From Palsa-851 sp035534435 (GTDB lineage Bacteria > Chloroflexota > Dormibacteria > Aeolococcales > Aeolococcaceae): a DNA stretch of 6,447 nucleotides. The stretch covers positions 1 to 6,447 of the forward strand of contig DATLRX010000046.1 in the NCBI GenBank assembly GCA_035534435.1, given 5' to 3'. The translations under genes and the position numbers were made by a program. Under the pieces are notes generated by a model. That model did not search any database. It saw only the letters and a program-made list of their open reading frames with translations, and had not been told where the DNA came from. The stretch's first letter is position 1; every line of letters starts with the position of its first letter. Shown piece after piece: positions 1 through 4,684 of the stretch.

Positions 1-1
1 C

Positions 2-1372
2 ATCGCCGCTGGTCGGGGGTTGTGCCACCCGGAGGCGGTGCGGGTGCTGGTCGAGGAGGGCCCTGCGCGGATCCGTCAGCTGATCGAGTGGGGCGTCTCG
101 TTCGACACCCAGGATGGTGAGTTGTTGCTTGCGCAGGAAGCTGCGCATTCGCGCGCGCGCATTCTGCACGCGCGTGGCGACGGCACCGGGCTCGAGGTCG
201 AGACGGCGCTGATCCGCCGGCTGCGAGCGAGTGGCGCGCGCGTCGTCGAGCACGCCGATGTTTCGAGCATCCTGACCACGAGTGACGGTGTGTGCTGCGG
301 TGTGTCGATCACCACGAGTGGGACGCCGGCGCAGACCACCAGTCTGACGGCGTCGGCCGTGGTGCTCGCAAGCGGTGGCGCCAGCCGCCTCTGGCGGAAC
401 AGCACCAACCCGAAGTCGGCAACCGGTGACGGCGTCGCCCTGGGCTACACCGCCGGCGCCGAGGTTTCGGGGATGGAGTTCTCGCAATTCCATCCGACGG
501 CGCTGGCCGTGGAGGGGGCTCCGCGCTTCCTCATCAGCGAGGCCGTCCGGGGCGAGGGCGCGCTCATCGTCAACCGCGAGGGGCATCGCTTCGTGCTGGA
601 CGCGGATCCGCGCGGCGAGCTTGCGGGCCGCGACGTGGTCGCTCGCGCGATCTGGGACGAGCTCCGCCGCAGCGGCGAGCGCTGTGTCTACCTGGACTGC
701 TCGCCACTCGGCGCCAGGGCCGCGATGCGCTTCCCCACGATCGCCGCGACCTGCGCGAAGTACGGCCTCGACATCGCACACGATCCCATCCCGGTCGCTC
801 CGGCGGCGCACTATATGGTCGGTGGGGTATGCACGGATCTTGATGGCGCGACCACGCTCCCAGGACTGTTCGCGTGCGGCGAGGTCGCGCACACCGGCGT
901 GCACGGGGCGAACCGTCTGGCGAGCAACAGCCTGCTCGAGTCGCTCGTCTTCTCCCGGCGCGCAGCGCACGCCGCACTGGGATGGGCAGCCGAGTCGCCG
1001 CCCGCTGACGCCGCATCCGTCGCGAAGAGTCCTGCTCCACGCGCATCCACGATCGACCCGCGCGAGGGGTGGGACACGTTGCACGACGCGCTCTGGACGG
1101 GTGCCGGTGTCATCCGTGACGCCGCCGGGCTTCAGGCAGCGGGTCGTGCCTGCGCATCGGTCGCCGCCTCCACCGCAGGCGCGACGGCGTTGCCGGTGAT
1201 GCAGCTGCATGCAGCGGCCTCGACGGCATCGCTGGTGTGCACGGCCGCCCTGGCTCGTGAGGAGAGCCGCGGCTGCCACCTACGTTCTGATCTCCCCCAA
1301 GCAAGCGATCAATGGCATGGCGACCTCGTCATGCACAAGGACAGAGGAGCACGCTTTGACCGTCACCTTTAG
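2..1372 (+). CDS. nadB: L-aspartate oxidase (partial, 5' end outside window)
   Basis: This flavoprotein oxidises L-aspartate to iminoaspartate, the first step of de novo NAD synthesis; NadA then condenses the product to quinolinate. The reading frame is open from base 2, so the TTG at 20 is an internal Leu codon and not the start. About 456 residues are visible; the usual length is about 520-540, so the N-terminal FAD-binding GxGxxG segment is missing. Family motifs appear in order: QEAAHS (from 134), QFHPTAL (His at 491), GRDVVARAI (Arg at 629 and 644), AAHYMVGG (His at 809), GVHGANRLASNSLLE (Arg at 914), and the C-terminal WTGAGVIRD and ESRGCH segments. By family alignment these hold counterparts of the E. 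coli catalytic residues E121, H244, R290, H351 and R386. The gene ends 17 nt inside nadC, which suggests translational coupling. Fumarate reductase flavoproteins are relatives, but the C-terminal motifs favour NadB. Confidence 0.95.
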   Translation: MAAGRGLCHPEAVRVLVEEGPARIRQLIEWGVSFDTQDGELLLAQEAAHSRARILHARGDGTGLEVETALIRRLRASGARVVEHADVSSILTTSDGVCCGVSITTSGTPAQTTSLTASAVVLASGGASRLWRNSTNPKSATGDGVALGYTAGAEVSGMEFSQFHPTALAVEGAPRFLISEAVRGEGALIVNREGHRFVLDADPRGELAGRDVVARAIWDELRRSGERCVYLDCSPLGARAAMRFPTIAATCAKYGLDIAHDPIPVAPAAHYMVGGVCTDLDGATTLPGLFACGEVAHTGVHGANRLASNSLLESLVFSRRAAHAALGWAAESPPADAASVAKSPAPRASTIDPREGWDTLHDALWTGAGVIRDAAGLQAAGRACASVAASTAGATALPVMQLHAAASTASLVCTAALAREESRGCHLRSDLPQASDQWHGDLVMHKDRGARFDRHL

Positions 1373-2222
1373 ACCCATCACCGAGGCGCTGTCGTCGGAG
1401 AGCATCGACATGCTCATCGAGGCCGCGCTCGCCGAGGACGTCGGAGCGGGCGATGTCACAACCCAGGCCGTCATCCCTGCGGACATGACCTGCCGGGGGA
1501 AGATCGTTTGCAAGCAGGACGGTGTCATCGCAGGGTTGAGCATCGCCCAGCGGGTGTTCCAGCGCGTCGACGAACGCATTCAGTTCGACGCCAAGACCAA
1601 GGATGGCGAGAAGGTCCAGGCGGACCAGATCGTCGCGAGACTCTTCGGCCCGGCGCGCGGCATGATGACCGCGGAGCGAGTCGGTCTCAACTTCCTCCAG
1701 CACCTCAGCGGCATCGCCACGATGACCGCGCGGTACGTGAAGGCGGTTGACGGTACCAAAGCGAAGATCCTCGACACCCGCAAGACAACACCGGGGCTGC
1801 GCGCGCTCGAAAAGTACGCAACCCGCATGGGCGGCGCGGTCAACCATCGCATGGGTCTGTACGACGCGGTCCTCATCAAGGACACGCATCTCGCGCTTGT
1901 CGGCGGGATCACCCCCGCGCTGCGCGCCGCGCGCAAGGCGTATCCGGAGATGGAGATCCACGTCGAGGTGAGCAACCTCCAGGAGCTCGAGCAGGCGCTC
2001 ACCGACAAGGCGTCGCACATCCTGCTCGACAACTTCTCCTGCGGCCAGGTCCGCGAGGCGATGCAGCTGATCCGCGGCCGTGCGACTGTCGAAGTCAGCG
2101 GCGGCGTGCAGGTGACCAACGCTCGTGCATATGCGCTTGCCGGAGCCGACTACATCAGCGTCGGGGCGCTGACGCATTCTGCAGTGGCGCTCGACTTCTC
2201 GATGAAGGTGACCCGCTACTAG
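1356..2222 (+). CDS. nadC: Nicotinate-nucleotide pyrophosphorylase (carboxylating), quinolinate phosphoribosyltransferase
   Basis: This cytosolic enzyme joins quinolinate to PRPP and decarboxylates the product to nicotinate mononucleotide, the step where NAD synthesis meets the shared pathway. I start it at TTG 1356: AGGAG at 1345-1349 sits 6 nt upstream, and the N-terminus then aligns with the family. Starts further upstream in frame would read through the nadB coding region. The product is 288 aa, a normal length. Visible motifs are EDVGAGDVTT (27-36), LNFLQHLSGIAT, DTRKTTPGLRALEKYA (from residue 140, PRPP and quinolinate binding), GGAVNHRMGLYDAVLIKDTH (from 159), EVSNLQELE, ILLDNFS, SGGV (248-251) and DYISVGALTHS near the C-terminus. 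The usual KDNH is KDTH here, a mild change. It forms an operon with nadB (17-nt overlap) and is followed by a hairpin. Confidence 0.96.
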   Translation: MTVTFRPITEALSSESIDMLIEAALAEDVGAGDVTTQAVIPADMTCRGKIVCKQDGVIAGLSIAQRVFQRVDERIQFDAKTKDGEKVQADQIVARLFGPARGMMTAERVGLNFLQHLSGIATMTARYVKAVDGTKAKILDTRKTTPGLRALEKYATRMGGAVNHRMGLYDAVLIKDTHLALVGGITPALRAARKAYPEMEIHVEVSNLQELEQALTDKASHILLDNFSCGQVREAMQLIRGRATVEVSGGVQVTNARAYALAGADYISVGALTHSAVALDFSMKVTRY

Positions 2223-2231
2223 TAATCGCGC

Positions 2232-2278
2232 CGGAGCGGTGAGCGGGTCCTGCCACTGTCGGGCCCGTCGCCGCTCCG
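2232..2278 (+). terminator. GC-rich hairpin after nadC
   Basis: An outer stem CGGAGCGG (2232-2239) pairs with CCGCTCCG (2271-2278). After a small internal loop, GCGGGTCC (2243-2250) pairs with GGGCCCGT (2261-2268, two G-U pairs), leaving a 10-nt loop. It begins 10 nt after the nadC stop. No T-run follows, so it is a terminator only if this organism uses U-tract-less hairpins; it could also be an mRNA-stabilising 3' structure. The rest of 2223-2317 holds only the promoter-like site of the next gene. Confidence 0.6.
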
Positions 2279-2305
2279 CAGCAGAGTTGCAGCTGACCGA
2301 GGCGG

Positions 2306-2311
2306 CATAGT
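2306..2311 (+). promoter_or_regulatory. Possible -10 element of a leaderless PAP2 gene
   Basis: CATAGT lies 6 nt upstream of the GTG start at 2318, which would put the transcription start on the start codon itself. No Shine-Dalgarno sequence lies in between. This arrangement is common for leaderless genes in actinobacteria. No -35 hexamer is convincing (TTGCAG at 2287 is only 13 nt away). Confidence 0.4.
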
Positions 2312-2317
2312 GGTCCC

Positions 2318-2896
2318 GTGCCCTTGATCGGTGACGGGACGGCGCAGGCGATTCACTCGTTTGCGATCGCTCACGCGTGGCTCACGCCGGTGGTTGTCGT
2401 CGCGACGGCCGTCTGCATCGCCCTCTGTCCGCTGGCGCTGGTGATCCTCTGGATTCGGGACCGGACGTTGCGGGCCGCGGTTGCGACCTTGCTCGGACTC
2501 ACCGTCGCCGACAAGCTCTGCCGCTACCTGGGCCAGCTGCAGTACGTTCAGCGGCCGTTCGTCGCGTTGCACTTCACGCCGCTCTTCCCGCACACGAACA
2601 ACAACTCATTCCCGTCGAGCACAGTCGCGTTCGCGGCGGTTGTTGCCAGCATCGTTCTGCTGGCGTGGCGACCCGCGGGCGTGGTGCTCGCGATCGGCAC
2701 GGTGATCATCGCCGTCGGATGCGTCTACGTCGGTGTTCACTACATCGAGGACGTCATCGTCGGCGCGGTGCTCGGGATCGCGTGCGGGGCCGTGTTCTGG
2801 TTCGCGCTGGGACCACCGCCGGTCGGCCGTTTCCTTGGGGCCATCGAGGAGCGCCTGCCCGGCGCTCGATTCACGACCCCCAGAACACACCGGTGA
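2318..2896 (+). CDS. PAP2-superfamily membrane protein, catalytic motifs degenerate
   Basis: The 192-aa product resembles PAP2 / undecaprenyl-diphosphatase (BcrC-like) phosphatases, which remove phosphate from lipid carriers at the membrane. Hydrophobic segments lie near residues 22-46, 51-64, 100-117, 119-140 and 145-165. Motif 1 keeps Arg79-Pro80 (QRPF), but the KX6RP lysine position is Gly72. Motif 2, normally PSGH, reads P99-S100-S101-T102, so the acid/base histidine is replaced by Thr. Motif 3, normally SRX5HX3D, reads G134-C135 then H141 and D145, so the nucleophile His and the Asp remain while the phosphate-binding Arg is lost. This is either a non-catalytic PAP2 protein or one with altered chemistry. 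The GTG start at 2318 is the first in frame after the -10-like site. The 3' end overlaps the convergent membrane-protein gene by 26 nt. The fold assignment is fairly sure; activity is doubtful. Confidence 0.8.
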   Translation: MPLIGDGTAQAIHSFAIAHAWLTPVVVVATAVCIALCPLALVILWIRDRTLRAAVATLLGLTVADKLCRYLGQLQYVQRPFVALHFTPLFPHTNNNSFPSSTVAFAAVVASIVLLAWRPAGVVLAIGTVIIAVGCVYVGVHYIEDVIVGAVLGIACGAVFWFALGPPPVGRFLGAIEERLPGARFTTPRTHR

Positions 2897-3320
2897 GCGT
2901 GAATCCCGTGACGAGAACGGCGATGGCACCGACCGCGCCAACGAGCGGCGCCTTCCAGTCTCCGGGCCGGCGCGCCTGTGGCTCGAATCCGAAGGCTGCG
3001 AGCAGCAGCAACCCGGCCGTGATCAGCAGACCGAGACCGATGCTGAAGATCCCGAGAAAGCCGAGGGCCCCGCTGCCTGCGGCGGCGGTGATCAGCACGA
3101 TGTCAGCCGTCGCGGATCGCCCGCGAGCGATGAGGACTGCAGACAGCACAGCGGCCGCGACGATCGCTGCGATGTAGACAACGAGGAACGGCACGATGCC
3201 TGGGTTGGGGCCGGTCGCGTTCTGCTCGACGATCACCGCGACGTACGCCACGTCCGTGGTGGCCGCGACGACAGCCGCAGTCGCCTTCCGTCTGCGCCCG
3301 ACCGCGCTTGTCGCGCTCAT
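2871..3320 (-). CDS. Small multi-pass membrane protein of unknown function
   Basis: I do not recognise this 149-aa protein. After a basic N-terminus (RRRK at 9-12) it has hydrophobic segments at about 13-31, 41-65, 72-111 (long enough for two passes, rich in Gly, Ala and Leu) and 124-146, giving four or five helices. A short charged stretch, EPQARRPGDWK (113-123), lies before the last one. There are no Cys or obvious catalytic motifs. I start it at ATG 3320, only 8 nt after the stop of the DUF2017 gene and with a poor Shine-Dalgarno sequence, so translation is probably coupled. The open frame continues upstream to 3500, but that stretch is antisense-frame shadow of the DUF2017 gene and is rich in Arg. 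It is the last gene of the clpS group, and its 3' end overlaps that of the convergent PAP2 gene by 26 nt. Confidence 0.8.
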   Translation of the reverse strand: MSATSAVGRRRKATAAVVAATTDVAYVAVIVEQNATGPNPGIVPFLVVYIAAIVAAAVLSAVLIARGRSATADIVLITAAAGSGALGFLGIFSIGLGLLITAGLLLLAAFGFEPQARRPGDWKAPLVGAVGAIAVLVTGFTLTGVFWGS

Positions 3321-3328
3321 CGCGCCGG

Positions 3329-3778
3329 CTATGACCCCATCGCCGCGACCAGCTCCTCCTGGAGATATCCGAGCGCGATGAGCACGCCGTACTCCGGCCG
3401 CTGTTTCGTGGCGTCGGTGGCCGTGTCCTCCCAGCCGTCGCCCTCGATGCCGAGGATCTCGCCGGCGGCGACGCGAAGGTGGTTGAAGGCGCGAAGCCAC
3501 GCCAGCGCCTGCGCCTCGGTGAGCGGGAGCGTGTCCTCACCGCCGCTCAGCGCGTCGCGGACCATGTTCACGTCGGCTTCGCGACCCTTGTCGATGTCGG
3601 GCCGGACCCAGCGGTCGTACTCGGCCTGCAGGTCGTCCTCGTCGTAGGCTCGCGGCGCCGACACCAGCGGCGCCGCGAGACGCGGGCCGAGGGAGTCGAG
3701 GATGCCGATCAGCGCCTGACGTTCACGGCTGTCGACCTTGACCTGGATCCGTCCGCGCCGGCGGAGCACCGATGCCAT
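3329..3778 (-). CDS. DUF2017 family protein
   Basis: The 149-aa product matches what I know of DUF2017, a family of unknown function typically encoded directly after clpS in actinobacteria. Visible features are the basic N-terminal VLRRRGRIQVKVDSRE (residues 4-19), an acidic middle with AYDEDDLQAEYDRWVRPDI (44-62), and the characteristic LTEAQALAWLRAFNHLRVAAGEILGI (86-111) near the C-terminus. It is predicted to be soluble and mostly helical, with no signal peptide and no membrane segment. Some actinobacterial members are longer, around 200 aa. The ATG at 3778 lies 18 nt after the clpS stop, and the next gene starts 8 nt after its own stop, so it sits in the middle of an operon. A role in ClpS/ClpC-linked proteolysis is suggested only by gene order. 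Confidence 0.85.
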   Translation of the reverse strand: MASVLRRRGRIQVKVDSRERQALIGILDSLGPRLAAPLVSAPRAYDEDDLQAEYDRWVRPDIDKGREADVNMVRDALSGGEDTLPLTEAQALAWLRAFNHLRVAAGEILGIEGDGWEDTATDATKQRPEYGVLIALGYLQEELVAAMGS

Positions 3779-3796
3779 GGATCGGTTATTCCCGGC

Positions 3797-4108
3797 TCAG
3801 GGCCGGCCCAGCGTCGCCTGCAGCCCGAAGGAATGGAGCTGCGCGACCGACACCTCGGCCTGCTCGCGCGGCTGCGTCGCCACGACAGCTCGTCCCTCGT
3901 TGTGCACCTGCAGCATCAGCTTCGTGGCGGTCGCATGGTCGTAGCCGAAGAGCCGGCGAAGCACGAGCACCACGTACGACATGAGCGTGATCGGGTCGTT
4001 CCAGACCATGACGTTCCAGCCGAACTCACGCAGCTCATGCTCCTGGCGATCCGGCGCCTTGGACGGCGCTGGAGCCTTGGTGGGCGTGGGCGTCGTGGTG
4101 GTCGCCAT
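3797..4108 (-). CDS. clpS: ATP-dependent Clp protease adaptor ClpS
   Basis: ClpS binds proteins with bulky hydrophobic N-terminal residues (N-degrons) and hands them to a Clp AAA+ unfoldase, here most likely the ClpC encoded from about 6320. The 103-aa product has a flexible Thr/Pro/Ala-rich N-terminal extension (2-19), matching the family's substrate-delivery arm, then the core: GWNVMVWNDPITLMSYV (30-46), a helix with LVLRRLFGYDHATATKLML (48-66), VHNEGRAVVA (68-77), REQAE (81-85) and LHSFGLQATL (91-100). By alignment with E. coli, N37, D38 and H69 match the N-degron-binding N34, D35 and H66, and M43 matches the gatekeeper M40. The start is ATG 4108, with a -10-like hexamer only 7 nt upstream. 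DUF2017 follows after 18 nt. Confidence 0.95.
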   Translation of the reverse strand: MATTTTPTPTKAPAPSKAPDRQEHELREFGWNVMVWNDPITLMSYVVLVLRRLFGYDHATATKLMLQVHNEGRAVVATQPREQAEVSVAQLHSFGLQATLGRP

Positions 4109-4115
4109 GCCACCT

Positions 4116-4121
4116 AGCGTA
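4116..4121 (-). promoter_or_regulatory. Possible -10 element of a leaderless clpS transcript
   Basis: On the minus strand TACGCT ends 7 nt before the A of the clpS ATG, which fits a transcript starting at or next to the start codon. An AGGTGG lies just before the ATG but is too close to be a good ribosome binding site. No clear -35 is seen. Confidence 0.4.
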
Positions 4122-4196
4122 GCTCAGGTCCCGCGTTGAGGACCATGGCCACGCAGTGAGCTCTGCCCCCCACTCCAACCACCGTCGCGTTGCGGA

Positions 4197-4210
4197 GCTC
4201 CCGAGGGAGC
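4197..4210 (-). terminator. Small hairpin after the zinc-ribbon gene
   Basis: GCTCC (4197-4201) and GGAGC (4206-4210) form a 5-bp stem with a 4-nt loop (CTCG read on the minus strand). It lies 7 nt beyond the zinc-ribbon stop codon and upstream of clpS. No T-run follows it on the minus strand, so termination may be partial. The rest of 4109-4217 shows only the clpS promoter-like site. Confidence 0.35.
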
Positions 4211-4217
4211 GGCGCAA

Positions 4218-4436
4218 TCAGGCGACGCTGCGGAAGTCGACCACGCCCGCCCACGCGGACGGCGTCCGGGAAGGCTGGGCTGCTGGGGCTGTCGTCGGGG
4301 TGGTCACTCCATCGAGCACCGCCTGGAGCGGAAGCTCGCAGTTATGGCACACGATCCAGATCGGCCCCGGCTCGCTGACGCGCCGTTCGAGACGGTGGCG
4401 CTCGCCGCATTCCTCGCAGGTGATGGTCACTCGCAT
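4218..4436 (-). CDS. Small zinc-ribbon protein
   Basis: The 72-aa product begins with a compact zinc-ribbon-like module: C7-E-E-C10-G, then VSEPGPIWIVC30-H-N-C33, so two CxxC knuckles sit 19 residues apart (like MJ0042-type ribbons). A Pro/Thr/Ala-rich linker follows (about 44-60), then a short tail ending WAGVVDFRSVA. The zinc ribbon is visible; the function is unknown. Such modules bind nucleic acid or protein partners. I start it at ATG 4436 because the ribbon begins at once. The frame stays open upstream to 4631, but that part has no start with a Shine-Dalgarno sequence and crosses the rpsA control region. The ATG itself has no good Shine-Dalgarno sequence, and a perfect inverted repeat lies 11 nt upstream. 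The gene is divergent from rpsA and 109 nt upstream of clpS. Confidence 0.7.
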   Translation of the reverse strand: MRVTITCEECGERHRLERRVSEPGPIWIVCHNCELPLQAVLDGVTTPTTAPAAQPSRTPSAWAGVVDFRSVA

Positions 4437-4447
4437 TGCGTTGCGCA

Positions 4448-4470
4448 GCGTCGCACGGTGTCTGCGACGC
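4448..4470. repeat. Perfect 8-bp inverted repeat between zinc-ribbon gene and rpsA
   Basis: GCGTCGCA (4448-4455) and TGCGACGC (4463-4470) are exact reverse complements around a 7-nt centre, CGGTGTC. It lies 11 nt upstream of the zinc-ribbon start codon and about 80 nt from the likely rpsA -10. It could be an operator for a dimeric regulator or a hairpin in the leader of the zinc-ribbon mRNA. Confidence 0.6.
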
Positions 4471-4544
4471 CACGCTGATGCCTCTGTCGCGGGCGCGCCA
4501 AGCGGCTGCAACGAATCGGCGAAAGAGGATCGATCTGCCTCGGG

Positions 4545-4553
4545 TGATACACT
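4545..4553 (+). promoter_or_regulatory. Likely rpsA promoter, extended -10
   Basis: TGATACACT holds an extended -10 (TGn followed by TACACT). No -35 match is seen 16-18 nt upstream, which an extended -10 can make up for. Transcription would start near 4560, giving a leader of about 125 nt before rpsA. Confidence 0.5.
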
Positions 4554-4573
4554 CGGCGAGATCGTGATGGCAT

Positions 4574-4666
4574 TGGCGCAAACGCGCCATTCACGCCCCG
4601 GACACGGTCGTTTGAAGGCGAAAGCCCGCACCCCTGACCGGCGAGAGAGATTGGTCTGACGTCAGG
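4574..4666 (+). promoter_or_regulatory. Structured rpsA mRNA leader
   Basis: The leader holds several potential stems: TGGCGC/GCGCCA with an AAAC loop (4574-4589); CGGTC (4605-4609) with GACCG (4636-4640), enclosing a GGC-GAAA-GCC mini-hairpin (4617-4626); CCTGAC (4633-4638) with GTCAGG (4661-4666); GACC (4636-4639) with GGTC (4653-4656); and the perfect palindrome CTGACGTCAG (4656-4665). Several exclude one another. The last lies just before the ribosome binding site AAAGGAG (4674-4680), so autoregulation by S1 is possible but not shown. Nothing else is recognised in 4437-4684. Confidence 0.4.
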
Positions 4667-4684
4667 AGCACGCAAAGGAGCGCT

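Noticed and set aside
20..22. TTG as the nadB start
   Set aside because: The frame is open to the window edge, and the preceding residues (AAGRGL) match the conserved NadB segment, so the gene begins upstream.
148..176. Alternating CG tract as a possible Z-DNA or regulatory element
   Set aside because: It is short and lies within conserved nadB codons; base composition explains it.
1209..1355. Longer N-terminus for nadC
   Set aside because: It would lie inside the nadB coding region and encodes an Arg/Ala-rich stretch unlike NadC; the well-placed AGGAG supports TTG 1356.
3321..3500. N-terminal extension of the small membrane protein
   Set aside because: It is an Arg-rich out-of-frame reading of the DUF2017 gene; the ATG at 3320 gives a normal membrane-protein start.
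4448..4470. CRISPR repeat or mobile-element end
   Set aside because: It is a single copy, with no second repeat, no transposase gene and no target-site duplication.
4437..4631. N-terminal extension of the zinc-ribbon protein, up to 137 aa
   Set aside because: It crosses the likely rpsA promoter and the inverted repeat, shows no domain and no Shine-Dalgarno start; the ribbon starts at ATG 4436.
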